From positions 3,656,501-3,720,500 of the forward strand of contig NZ_LT629762.1 in the NCBI RefSeq assembly GCF_900105155.1: 64,000 bases of DNA, read 5' to 3'. This stretch comes from Pseudomonas prosekii. Its GTDB lineage: Bacteria > Pseudomonadota > Gammaproteobacteria > Pseudomonadales > Pseudomonadaceae. The notes beneath the pieces are model-generated. The model was given only the letters and a program-made list of their open reading frames with translations. It was not told the origin of the DNA and made no database searches. The position numbers and the translations under genes are program-made. Shown in pieces: positions 47,627 through 55,637 of this stretch (positions within the stretch are counted from its first letter, which is position 1; every line of letters starts with the position of its first letter).

Positions 47627-49273
47627 ATGAACCTGCATCAGTTCGCCGAAACCCACGAAGTCACCAATCAGCCACCGTCGCCGGACGGCAGCAACCTCTA
47701 TCGCATCGACCTGCCGTTGCAGGAGTGGTCGCGACGGTTTGGCGCCGGTTGGGCCGAGTCGCGGATCGACGCTTATGGCGCGCTGGCCGGCGGGCCGCTG
47801 ATGGAAGCCGGGTTCCTCGCCAATCAGAACAAACCAGTGTTCGTCAGCCACGACCGTTATGGCCATCGCATCGATCTGGTGGAGTTTCACCCGGCGTATC
47901 ACCAGTTGATGCGCACGGCGGTCGAGCACGGTTTGACCTCGTTGCCATGGACCCAGCCGCAGCCCGGCGCACATGTCGCCCGCGCGTCCATGACTTATCT
48001 GCACAGTCAGGCCGAGGCCGGCAGCGGTTGTCCGCTGACCATGACATTCGCCAGCGTCCCGGCCATGCGCCTGCAAACGGACCTCGCCGAGCAGTGGTTG
48101 CCGAAGATTCTCGCCACCGAGTACGACCCGCGTAACGTCGGCATGGCGCACAAGGCCGGCGTCACTATCGGCATGGCGATGACCGAAAAACAGGGCGGCA
48201 CCGACGTCCGCGCCAACACCACCAAAGCCTTTCCGGTGGGCGCTGCCGGGCCGGGTCAGGCGTATGAGCTGGTGGGGCACAAGTGGTTCTGCTCGGCGCC
48301 GATGTGCGATGCGTTTCTGACGCTGGCCCAGACCGATAAAGGCCTGACCTGCTTCCTGCTGCCGCGCCATCGCCCGGACGACACGCGCAACCAGTTCTAC
48401 ATCCAGCGCCTGAAAAACAAACTCGGCAATTGCTCGAACGCGTCCAGCGAAGTCGAATTTCGCGGCGCGCTGGCGTGGATGGTCGGCGAAGAAGGGCGCG
48501 GCGTACCGACGATTATCGAAATGGTCGCGATGACGCGCTTCGATTGCATGGTCGGTTCCAGCGCTTTGATGCGTCAGGCGCTGACCCAGGCCAGCCATCA
48601 CTGCGCGCACCGCAGCGTCGGCGGCAAGTTGCTCAGCGAACAGCCATTGATGCAAAACGTGCTGGCCGACCTCGCGCTGGAAAGCGAAGCCGCGCTGGCA
48701 TTGAGCTTGCGCCTGGGCCAGGCGCTGGATCATCTGGACGACAGCCACGAAGCCAAATTCGCCCGACTGGTGACGGCGGTGGGCAAATACTGGATCTGCA
48801 AACGCGCGCCGGGAATGATCAACGAAGCCGCCGAATGCATGGGCGGCGCCGGTTATGTCGAAGAAAGCATCCTGCCGCGCCTGTACCGTGAGGCGCCGGT
48901 CAATTCGACGTGGGAAGGTTCCGGCAACGTGCAATGCCTCGACGTGCTGCGCGCCTTGTCGAAAGAGCCGGGCGTGCTTGATGTGCTGTTCAGCGAACTC
49001 GGCAATGGCCACGGCGACAAGCGCCTGGCCGCGCATATCAGCCAATTGCACAGCGCGTTCAAGGACACCAGCGACATCCAGTACCGCGCTCGGCAATTGA
49101 CCGAAGACATTGCCCTCGGTTTGCAGGCAAAGCTGCTGCTGGAGGCAGGGAACGCGGCGGTCAGCGATGGGTTTATCGCCAGCCGCCTCGGCTCGGCGGG
49201 GCGCGTGTATGGCGCTTTGCCGCGCGGGCTGGATGTCGAAGCGCTCGTCGCCCGCTCAACCCCACCTCTGTAA
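47627..49273 (+). CDS. aidB: AidB-like acyl-CoA dehydrogenase family flavoprotein
   Basis: A 548-residue FAD protein of the acyl-CoA dehydrogenase superfamily. It matches AidB along its length rather than classical dehydrogenases: TNQPPSPDGSNLYRIDLPL, SGCPLTMTFASVPAMR, GMAMTEKQGGTDVRANTT, KLGNCSNASSEVEF and GGAGYVEESILPRLYREAPVNSTWEGSGN. E. coli AidB is induced by alkylation and binds DNA at its C-terminus. Whether this copy is alkylation-induced is unknown; an alkyl-base glycosylase gene is present elsewhere in the window but not linked. Confidence 0.8.
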   Translation: MNLHQFAETHEVTNQPPSPDGSNLYRIDLPLQEWSRRFGAGWAESRIDAYGALAGGPLMEAGFLANQNKPVFVSHDRYGHRIDLVEFHPAYHQLMRTAVEHGLTSLPWTQPQPGAHVARASMTYLHSQAEAGSGCPLTMTFASVPAMRLQTDLAEQWLPKILATEYDPRNVGMAHKAGVTIGMAMTEKQGGTDVRANTTKAFPVGAAGPGQAYELVGHKWFCSAPMCDAFLTLAQTDKGLTCFLLPRHRPDDTRNQFYIQRLKNKLGNCSNASSEVEFRGALAWMVGEEGRGVPTIIEMVAMTRFDCMVGSSALMRQALTQASHHCAHRSVGGKLLSEQPLMQNVLADLALESEAALALSLRLGQALDHLDDSHEAKFARLVTAVGKYWICKRAPGMINEAAECMGGAGYVEESILPRLYREAPVNSTWEGSGNVQCLDVLRALSKEPGVLDVLFSELGNGHGDKRLAAHISQLHSAFKDTSDIQYRARQLTEDIALGLQAKLLLEAGNAAVSDGFIASRLGSAGRVYGALPRGLDVEALVARSTPPL

Positions 49274-49287
49274 TCCACCCAAAATCC

Positions 49288-49381
49288 CCTGTAGGAGCGA
49301 GCTTGCTCGCGATAGCGGTATGACAGTCGACATCGAAGTCGCCTGTTCCACCGTCATCGCGAGCAAGCTCGCTCCCACAGG
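49288..49381. repeat. REP palindrome pair, family A copy 4
   Basis: Arms 49288-49313 and 49356-49381 are inverse copies with one mismatch (GTAGGAGC against GCTCCCAC). They lie between aidB and amn. Confidence 0.9.
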
Positions 49382-49500
49382 GGCTTGTGCTGAAGGGGAC
49401 TGCGTTGATTGCGGCGATTTGTATCAACACGTCACTGTTCCCGTCCGCCGACGATGCAGGCAAGATGAACGCCTGCAAGTCAGAACACAGGAAGCTGATC

Positions 49501-50964
49501 GTGACCGAAGCGTTTATTGTTGTTCAAACCGCCGAACAAGCCGTCGACCGGCTCGCCGTCCTGCATGAGCAGGCAACCTCTGCGCTGAATCAGGCGCTCA
49601 AGCGTTACCTCAAGGACCGTATCGAACCCGACGCCGAACAGCGTGCGATGTTTCGTTATCCCGAATTGCGCCTGACCTACCTGTGCCAGGGCGAAGTCCC
49701 ACAAACCACTCGCGCCTACGCCAAAGTGCAGTTGCCCGGCACTTACAGCGTCACCGTGACCCATCCGGCGGCGTTTCGTAAGTACCTGCTGGAGCAACTG
49801 GTGCCGTTGATGCACGACTTCACCGTCACGGTCGAAGTCGGCGTCAGCCAGCAAAACATTCCGTATCCGTACGTGGTCGAGCAGGGCGATGAGCTGGCCG
49901 GTTCCGGCGTCACCGCTGCGGTGCTGGCGCGGGTGTTCCCGAGTACCGACCTGTCTGCCGCCACCGATGGCATCGCCGATGGCCTCTACGATTGGGAAAA
50001 CACCGATCCGCTGCCGCTGGCGCTGTTCGATGCGGCACGTGTGGATTTCTCCCTGCGCCGACTGGTGCACTACACCGGCAGCGACTGGCGTCATGTGCAG
50101 CCGTGGATTCTGTTGACCAACTACCACCGTTACGTCGACCAGTTCATCGTCCACGGTCTGGAGCAGTTGCGCAGCGACCCGCGTTTTGTGCGCATGGTGT
50201 TGCCGGGCAACGTGATCATCGAAAAAACCATGGACCACGGCGAGGCGTCGGCGATTGCTGCCGGCGTGGTCTGGCACCGTTATCAGATGCCGGCCTATCA
50301 CCTGATCGCCAATGATGGCCACGGCGTGACGCTGGTGAACATTGGCGTCGGCCCGTCCAACGCCAAGAACATCACCGATCACCTGGCCGTGCTGCGCCCG
50401 CATTGCTGGCTGATGATCGGCCACTGCGGCGGCCTGCGGCAGTCGCAGACCATCGGCGACTACGTGCTGGCCCACGCCTACATGCGCCGCGACGGGATTC
50501 TCGACCGTGTGGTGCCGCCGAACATCCCGATCCCGGCGCTGGCCGAAGTACAAATGGCCTTGCAACAAGCAGCGGCCAACGTCACCGGCGAGAAGGGCGA
50601 CGAGCTGAAGAAACGCCTGCGCACCGGCACCGTGCTGACCTACGACGACCGTAACTGGGAACTGCGCTGGGCTCAGGAACGGCCATTGATCAACCTGTCC
50701 CGCGCGGTCGCCGTGGACATGGAAAGCGGCACCATCGCCGCCCAGGGTTATCGTTTGCGGGTGCCTTACGGCACCTTGCTGTGCGTTTCCGATAAACCGC
50801 TGCACAGTGAAATCAAACTGCCGGGTTCGGCCAACGCTTTCTATGAACGCGCGGTCAGCCAGCACTTGAAGATCGGCATCGAAGCGGTGGACCTGTTGCG
50901 CACTGAGCTCAACTCCCTGCACTCGCGCAAACTGCGCAGCTTCGACGAGCCGCCGTTCCGCTAA
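49501..50964 (+). CDS. amn: AMP nucleosidase
   Basis: Hydrolyses AMP to adenine and ribose 5-phosphate. It has 487 residues from the GTG at 49501 (MTEAFIVVQTAEQAVDRL), chosen because AGGAA lies at a proper distance and the family starts here. An in-frame ATG at 49465 would add 12 residues. N-terminal AMN domain, then the nucleoside-phosphorylase fold (YQMPAYHLIANDGHGVTLVNIGVGPSNAKN; VAVDMESGTIAAQGYRLRVPYGTLLCVSDKPL). Confidence 0.94.
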   Translation: MTEAFIVVQTAEQAVDRLAVLHEQATSALNQALKRYLKDRIEPDAEQRAMFRYPELRLTYLCQGEVPQTTRAYAKVQLPGTYSVTVTHPAAFRKYLLEQLVPLMHDFTVTVEVGVSQQNIPYPYVVEQGDELAGSGVTAAVLARVFPSTDLSAATDGIADGLYDWENTDPLPLALFDAARVDFSLRRLVHYTGSDWRHVQPWILLTNYHRYVDQFIVHGLEQLRSDPRFVRMVLPGNVIIEKTMDHGEASAIAAGVVWHRYQMPAYHLIANDGHGVTLVNIGVGPSNAKNITDHLAVLRPHCWLMIGHCGGLRQSQTIGDYVLAHAYMRRDGILDRVVPPNIPIPALAEVQMALQQAAANVTGEKGDELKKRLRTGTVLTYDDRNWELRWAQERPLINLSRAVAVDMESGTIAAQGYRLRVPYGTLLCVSDKPLHSEIKLPGSANAFYERAVSQHLKIGIEAVDLLRTELNSLHSRKLRSFDEPPFR

Positions 50965-51000
50965 CGATTGTTCCGCTAACGGTTGGTCATGGTCATTTGG

Positions 51001-51033
51001 CGGTCAGGGCACTAGCATTAGCAGCCCTGACCG
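51001..51033 (+). terminator. hairpin between amn and rluE
   Basis: CGGTCAGGGC, a 13-nt loop and GCCCTGACCG make ten perfect pairs, then TTAGATGTTCC. Probable partial terminator of amn, 19 bp ahead of rluE. Confidence 0.5.
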
Positions 51034-51051
51034 TTAGATGTTCCTTTTGCC

Positions 51052-51687
51052 ATGTCCCGTCCTCAACGTCCCGTTTCCCGCCGCCCTGGCGCGAATACTC
51101 AGCAATCTGCCGCGCGCCGTGTCGCCAAAGCGCCGCCGGCCGAGCCGAAGCTGATCCTGTTCAACAAACCGTTTGATGTGCTGACGCAATTCAGCGACGG
51201 CGAAGGGCGGGCGACGCTCAAGGATTACATCGAGATTCCGGGGATTTACCCGGCCGGACGCCTGGACCGCGACAGCGAAGGCTTGCTGTTGCTGACCAAT
51301 GACGGACAACTGCAGGCGCGCATCGCTGACCCGAAACACAAACTGGCCAAGACCTATTGGGTGCAAGTGGAAGGCGAGCCGAGCGCCGAGCAGTTGCAGC
51401 GCTTGCGTGATGGCGTCGAGCTGAACGATGGCATGACCTTGCCCGCCGAGGCGCGACAGCTTGAAGAACCTGAACTGTGGCCGCGCAACCCGCCAGTGCG
51501 TTTTCGCAAAAGCGTGCCGACCAGTTGGCTGGAACTGGTGATTCGTGAGGGGCGCAATCGGCAGGTGCGGCGCATGACGGCGGCGGTGGGTTTGCCGACG
51601 TTGCGTCTGGTGCGGGTCAAAATCGGCGACTGGTCGATCGATGGGCTCGATCAGGGCCAGTGGAAGGAAGTGCCGGCGCGCTTATGA
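51052..51687 (+). CDS. rluE: 23S rRNA pseudouridine synthase RluE-type
   Basis: A RsuA-family pseudouridine synthase without an S4 domain, as E. coli RluE (U2457 of 23S rRNA). It has 211 residues. The catalytic Asp is in [42 protein letters not shown] is also typical. The N-terminal 35 residues are basic and disordered. Its last 6 bp overlap the end of the converging DUF2788 gene. Confidence 0.92.
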   Translation: MSRPQRPVSRRPGANTQQSAARRVAKAPPAEPKLILFNKPFDVLTQFSDGEGRATLKDYIEIPGIYPAGRLDRDSEGLLLLTNDGQLQARIADPKHKLAKTYWVQVEGEPSAEQLQRLRDGVELNDGMTLPAEARQLEEPELWPRNPPVRFRKSVPTSWLELVIREGRNRQVRRMTAAVGLPTLRLVRVKIGDWSIDGLDQGQWKEVPARL

Positions 51688-51891
51688 CGAGCCGTTTTCG
51701 ATGTAGGCGATAACCACGCTTTTGATGATGAACGCGAGAATCCCCAGGCCCAGCACGAAGAACAGAATGAACGTGCCGAACTTGCCGGCCTTGGACTTCT
51801 TCGCCAGATCCCAGACGATAAAACCCATGAAACCGATCAGGATGGTGACCAGGCCGGTCATCATCCACTCTTCGAATAGTGCAGGATCCAT
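51682..51891 (-). CDS. DUF2788 small membrane protein
   Basis: 69 residues, [20 protein letters not shown], with two membrane helices (about 12-30 and 40-62) and a basic cytoplasmic loop ([11 protein letters not shown]). Function is unknown. Conserved in pseudomonads at this place. Tail-to-tail with rluE. Confidence 0.85.
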   Translation of the reverse strand: MDPALFEEWMMTGLVTILIGFMGFIVWDLAKKSKAGKFGTFILFFVLGLGILAFIIKSVVIAYIENGSS

Positions 51892-51983
51892 CGAACATCT
51901 CCAGCGCGGGCAGGGCTAAAAGGGCGGGGGCGAGTATACGGCATGCGCTGATCGCGGGGCATTGACCTGCGTCGGGAAGCTGA

Positions 51984-52036
51984 TCGTTCCCATGCAGAGC
52001 GTGGGAACGACCAACCGGGGCAAGCCCCCTCGCCAC
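51984..52036. repeat. repeat remnant: TCGTTCCCA hairpin plus half of family B
   Basis: TCGTTCCCA (51984-51992) and TGGGAACGA (52002-52010) form a 9-bp stem; CCGGGGCAAGCCCCCTCGCC (from 52015) is the right half of a family B arm. It looks like one repeat inserted in or next to another. Confidence 0.6.
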
Positions 52037-52038
52037 GA

Positions 52039-52518
52039 TCAACTGCGCAGATGGGTCAGCGGCAATTCGGTGCTGTTCAACACCTGGTTCAACACAAAAC
52101 TCGAGCGAACGCTGGTCACGCCTTCAATCCGGGTCAAATGGCCCAGCAGCAGCTTCTGATAGTGATCCATGTCCGGCACCACCACTTTCAACTGGTAATC
52201 GGCATCCATTCCCGTCACCAGGCTGCATTCCAGCACTTGCGGCAAGGTGCGGATCGCCGCTTCGAAGTTCTCGAAACGCTCGGGCGTGTGCCGGTCCATG
52301 CCGATCAGCACGTACGCCGTGAGGCTCAGGCCGAGCATCTTGCGGTCCAGCAGCGCGACCTGACGCGAGATGTAACCGTCGTCCTCCAGCTGTTTAACGC
52401 GGCGCGAGCAGGGTGAAGGCGACAGGCCGATGCGTTCGGCCAGCTCCTGGTTGGAAATGCGCGCGTCACGCTGCAATTCCGCCAAAATGCTCAGGTCGTA
52501 TCGGTCGAGTTTGCTCAT
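52039..52518 (-). CDS. Lrp/AsnC-family transcriptional regulator
   Basis: 159 residues: N-terminal helix-turn-helix (LDRYDLSILAELQRDARISNQELAERIGLSPSPCSRRVKQLEDDGYI) and C-terminal RAM ligand domain (LECSLVTGMDADYQLKVVVPDMDHYQKLL). Start MSKLDRYD at 52518 with AAAGGA upstream. The target is unknown; the upstream DUF6515 region is one possibility. A candidate promoter lies at 52551-52580. Confidence 0.88.
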   Translation of the reverse strand: MSKLDRYDLSILAELQRDARISNQELAERIGLSPSPCSRRVKQLEDDGYISRQVALLDRKMLGLSLTAYVLIGMDRHTPERFENFEAAIRTLPQVLECSLVTGMDADYQLKVVVPDMDHYQKLLLGHLTRIEGVTSVRSSFVLNQVLNSTELPLTHLRS

Positions 52519-52550
52519 CAATCAGTCCTTTGTCGTAACTATTGCGGCGG

Positions 52551-52580
52551 ATTATCTATCCAGGGTTAAAAATTGCGCAA
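52551..52580 (-). promoter_or_regulatory. promoter candidate of the Lrp-family gene
   Basis: On the minus strand TTGCGC (52575-52580) and TAGATA (52553-52558) are 16 bp apart; GATAAT at 52551-52556 is an alternative -10 at 18 bp. The transcription start would be about 30 nt from the ATG. Confidence 0.45.
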
Positions 52581-52805
52581 GTGATGTTTAATTCAGCAAT
52601 CTTCGCAATCCTGTGCCAGCGCCTCGAGCCTATTCTTAACACCAGAATCACTGCTCGGACAAACAGTCCACAGCGGCTCGCCCAATCAGGCCAGCTGCGG
52701 CCGCCAGCCCCCACCGGGGATGCGCCGGCCCCCGAGCTACACACTGTCCAGAAGACGGCGTGAGGTGAGCCAACGTCAAAAGCGTTGAGCACGGACGAAG
52801 TTCTC

Positions 52806-52837
52806 AAAGGGAGGCCGACGGGTCTCCCTTTTCTTTT
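52806..52837 (+). terminator. intrinsic terminator upstream of the DUF6515 gene
   Basis: AAAGGGAG, a 10-nt loop and CTCCCTTT then TCTTTTG. Strong in the plus direction. No annotated gene ends before it. Confidence 0.8.
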
Positions 52838-52970
52838 GCCCGCGATTTATTGCAGGACGTTGAGCCAATCAGCGCTCAATAAATAAGTTGCGTGACTGAT
52901 AACCTGTTGCAGAACAAGCCTGTGCTTTCCCAGTCTTACGTACAGGTCCTAACCCGCAGTGAGGAAGAGC

Positions 52971-54026
52971 ATGAAGTCGCGCATCTGGCGTTTGGCCGGT
53001 GTTGGTTTGCTGTGTGTAAGTGTCAGCGCGCAAACGCTCGCCGATGACCCGCAAAGTCGCGGCCCGCAGGGTGGACAGCGCGGGCCGGAGCAGCAGGGTA
53101 ACAATCAGGGCCGTGGTGGTGAGCAGCAGAATCAGCCGCGACCGCAGAATAACCAGATTATTCGTGGCGACAACAGCCGCCAGTTCGAGCACAACGGTCA
53201 GAACCAGAACCACGATCAAAACCGCGATCATAACCAGAACGGCCAATGGCAGAACCGTGGCCCGCGGGATGCCAATACGCAAGTTCGCCCGGCGCCGCCA
53301 CCGCCGCAGCTGCCGGCCAACAGCCTGCCGATCCAGCCCCGGCCCGACGCCGTGCGCCAGACCCAGGAACCGCGCCGTGGTTACTATCAGGACATCCCGC
53401 GGCGCAACGATAACAACCAGCATTGGCAGGCTGGCGGCCAAGGTTCACGACCCGATGATTATCGTTGGATAGGTCGCCCGAGTGGCCACGGCAACGGTTG
53501 GGGACCGGGCCCGCAGTATCGTCCCGGACAGATGGTCGACCGCTTCCCGGACCGCGATTTCCGCGTGCCGTACCGTGGCCAGGATTACTACTATTCCGGC
53601 GGCTACTGGTATCGCCCGCAAGGTCCGCGTTATGTGGTGGTGCAGCCGCCGCGCGGGATTCGCGTGCAATACATGCCCGATTACGCGCGCGAAGTGTGGG
53701 TCGGTGGCGCGTTGCTGTTCCTCGCCGCCGGTTCGTATTACGCCTACCAACAAAGCACTCAGGATTACGTGGTGGTCGAGCCGCCGGTCGGCGTTGCACC
53801 GCAGCAACCGACCAGCACTGGGATCGACGTGACGGCGTACCCGGCCAATGGCCAGTCGCCGCAGCAAGTCGCCCAGGACGGTTACGAGTGCTCGCAATAC
53901 GCGACGCAGCAAAGTGGCTTCAACCCGCAAACCGCCACGTATCAGCCTGATCCATCGGTGGTGCAGGCCTATCGACAGGCGCAGGGCAACTGCCTGGCCA
54001 GTCGCGGTTATCAGGTGACGTTCTGA
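52971..54026 (+). CDS. DUF6515-type secreted or periplasmic protein
   Basis: 351 residues. Signal peptide MKSRIWRLAGVGLLCVSVSA to about 24. Residues 30-100 are a low-complexity Gln/Asn/Arg/Gly region (GNNQGRGGEQQNQ; HNGQNQNHDQNRDHNQNGQ) and 105-190 are Pro/Arg/Gly-rich. From about 195 there is a Tyr-rich segment (YRGQDYYYSGGYWYRPQG), a hydrophobic strand-helix part (VWVGGALLFLAAGSYYAY) and a C-terminal domain ending in a conserved YQVTF. Function is unknown. Ribosome site GAGGAAGAG selects 52971. The last 16 bp overlap the converging CDF gene. Confidence 0.8.
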   Translation: MKSRIWRLAGVGLLCVSVSAQTLADDPQSRGPQGGQRGPEQQGNNQGRGGEQQNQPRPQNNQIIRGDNSRQFEHNGQNQNHDQNRDHNQNGQWQNRGPRDANTQVRPAPPPPQLPANSLPIQPRPDAVRQTQEPRRGYYQDIPRRNDNNQHWQAGGQGSRPDDYRWIGRPSGHGNGWGPGPQYRPGQMVDRFPDRDFRVPYRGQDYYYSGGYWYRPQGPRYVVVQPPRGIRVQYMPDYAREVWVGGALLFLAAGSYYAYQQSTQDYVVVEPPVGVAPQQPTSTGIDVTAYPANGQSPQQVAQDGYECSQYATQQSGFNPQTATYQPDPSVVQAYRQAQGNCLASRGYQVTF

Positions 54027-54916
54027 GCCTTGGCGGCCAACACCACTTCCTGCGGGTCGGCGTGCACCAGCACTTCGGCTCGCGGGTAAGCGGCGTGAAT
54101 CGCCTCGGCGGCTTGATCGCTGATGCCGTGGGCGACTGACAGCGTCAGTTCCCCCGGCAACTCCAGATGCAACTGCACAAACCAGTGATTACCGGAAATC
54201 CGCGTGCGCAGGTCATGCGCGCCCAACACGCCGGGCACCGCGCAGGCCAATTCGAGCATGTGCTGGCTGACATCCGTCGGCAGCTCCTCGTCCATCAGCA
54301 CGGCAAAACTTTCCCGGGCGATCTGCACCGCGCTCCAGAGAATGTACGCGGCAATCCCCAGACCAAACCACGCATCCAGTTGATTGAAACCAAACCCGGC
54401 GAGCACCAGCGCCAGCAAAATGCTGCCGTTGAGCATCAGGTCGGAACGGTAATGCAGCGAGTCGGCGCGCACGGCGTTGGAGCCAGTGGCCTTGATCACC
54501 CGATGCTGCAACATCAGCAACGCCACGGTCAGCGCCAAGGAGAAAACAATTACGCCGATGCTCACCCACGGCGCGCCGACCGGCTCCGGATGTTGCAAGC
54601 GATCAAACGCGTGAAACGCGATCAACACCGCACTGCCGCCGATGAACAACGCCTGCGCCATGCCCGACAACGATTCAGCCTTGCCGTGGCCGTAACGGTG
54701 ATCGTCATCCGCCGGGCGCAAGGCGTAATGCACCGCGAGCAAATTGAGCAACGAGGCGATGCCGTCGAGCGCCGAGTCGGTCAGCCCGGCGAGCATGCTC
54801 ACCGAGCCGCTCAACCACCAGGCAATGGCTTTCGCAACAATCAACGTGCAAGCCACCGCCACCGAGGCGCGGGTCGCCAATCGCAGCAGGCGAGCGTGTT
54901 CGAGGCTGGTGGTCAT
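54011..54916 (-). CDS. cation diffusion facilitator (FieF/CzcD type)
   Basis: A 301-residue inner-membrane metal/proton antiporter. Metal site motifs: LTDSALDGIASLLN in helix 2 and HYRSDLMLNGSILLAL in helix 5 (HxxxD). RYGHGKAESLSGM is the FieF-like loop. The cytoplasmic C-terminal domain has several His (HDLRTRISGNHWFVQLHLEL). Likely substrates are Fe2+ or Zn2+; not resolved by sequence. Position matches PA3963. Confidence 0.9.
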   Translation of the reverse strand: MTTSLEHARLLRLATRASVAVACTLIVAKAIAWWLSGSVSMLAGLTDSALDGIASLLNLLAVHYALRPADDDHRYGHGKAESLSGMAQALFIGGSAVLIAFHAFDRLQHPEPVGAPWVSIGVIVFSLALTVALLMLQHRVIKATGSNAVRADSLHYRSDLMLNGSILLALVLAGFGFNQLDAWFGLGIAAYILWSAVQIARESFAVLMDEELPTDVSQHMLELACAVPGVLGAHDLRTRISGNHWFVQLHLELPGELTLSVAHGISDQAAEAIHAAYPRAEVLVHADPQEVVLAAKAQNVT

Positions 54917-54944
54917 AGCTGCGGCATGTCCTTTAAGTGCGCAA

Positions 54945-55364
54945 TCAGGCGGCAGGTTGCAGGCCGAACATCGCCAGTTGCTGCGTGCTGCCCTTGTGCT
55001 GAATCAGGCGTGGATCGTCGAGCGGGAAGCTGCGGCCCAGTTCGGTTTCAAGAATGGTCTGCAACTTGCGGTTATCCACCTGACCGTCCGGGCCGATGGC
55101 TTCCTTGAGTTTCTCCGGCGCCACTTGCGCGGTCTTGCCCGGCTCGAAATAAATCGCGCCAGTGGCAAAATCCACGGCAAACGCAATCAGCCCGGGAATC
55201 ACGTAAAACAGCAGGCCGACGGCATCGAGCACGGCGATCGCCGGGTCAATCTTGCCGTCGATCTGGCCACGCCGGTCAGGATAGAAAATCGATCCGCAAG
55301 CAGTGACTTGGGTCAGCAAGGTCGCGACCAGCACACCGCCGATCAGGCGAAAAGGAATACGCAT
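54945..55364 (-). CDS. small predicted lipoprotein, function unknown
   Basis: 139 residues: MRIPFRLIGGVLVATLL then lipobox QVTAC, followed by GSIFYPDRRGQIDGKIDPAI and a hydrophobic helix (VLDAVGLLFYVIPGLIAFAVDF). The C-terminal half is soluble. Homologues are sometimes labelled polyribonucleotide nucleotidyltransferase, for which no sequence support is seen. ATG 55364 has AGGAG at a good distance; the frame opens 21 bp earlier. It lies 28 bp upstream of the CDF gene, same strand, possibly cotranscribed. Confidence 0.8.
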   Translation of the reverse strand: MRIPFRLIGGVLVATLLTQVTACGSIFYPDRRGQIDGKIDPAIAVLDAVGLLFYVIPGLIAFAVDFATGAIYFEPGKTAQVAPEKLKEAIGPDGQVDNRKLQTILETELGRSFPLDDPRLIQHKGSTQQLAMFGLQPAA

Positions 55365-55460
55365 GGAAAAAATCTCCTGAGTCATCTGGAAACGAAGCGT
55401 CGTCGATACGAATTAGGACCGCAACGAACACTTGGCAGTTCGCCGTTATACTCGCGGCGG

Positions 55461-55627
55461 CAGGGCGTGCCCACAGTAAATTGCGCCCGCGTCTCACCCC
55501 TAGTGCAATCGCTGAGGATTGAAGTTGTTTTTTTCAGATCGACAACGTGTAAAGGCCAATGAATTTTTTTGCGGTTCGGCCCTTCGGGCTGAAATTGCGA
55601 CTCGCAATTTACTGTGGGCACGCCCTG
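55461..55627. repeat. MITE-like element with 25-bp terminal inverted repeats, next to hrpB
   Basis: 55461-55485 (CAGGGCGTGCCCACAGTAAA...) and 55603-55627 are perfect 25-bp inverse copies. Between them are an AT-rich interior, a hairpin TTCGGCCC-TTC-GGGCTGAA (55575-55593), and AAATTGCG (55592-55599), which pairs with CGCAATTT (55603-55610) of the right arm. No target-site duplication is visible. The right end stops at the hrpB ribosome site. Confidence 0.65.
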
Positions 55628-55637
55628 TGGAGCCAGC

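Larger units (their letters stand above)
52519..52970. other. non-coding region between the Lrp-family gene and the DUF6515 gene
   Basis: 452 bp. It contains a leftward promoter candidate (52551-52580), GC-rich dyads around 52690-52735, a small hairpin CAACG-TCAAAAG-CGTTG (52771-52787) and a rightward intrinsic terminator (52806-52837). Because nothing upstream is transcribed rightward, the terminator suggests a short RNA or a leader. A 73-codon open frame at 52542 is not convincing as protein. Confidence 0.5.

Noticed and set aside
47591..49096. 501-codon frame antisense to aidB
   Set aside because: Shadow of the flavoprotein gene; no recognisable motif.
52542..52763. 73-codon open frame upstream of the DUF6515 gene
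   Set aside because: No ribosome site; Pro/Gln-rich low-complexity end; lies in a region better explained as promoter plus non-coding RNA or leader.
55386..55637. Tn/IS transposase at hrpB
   Set aside because: The 167-bp element is too short for a transposase and contains no credible coding frame; only the terminal repeats suggest mobility.
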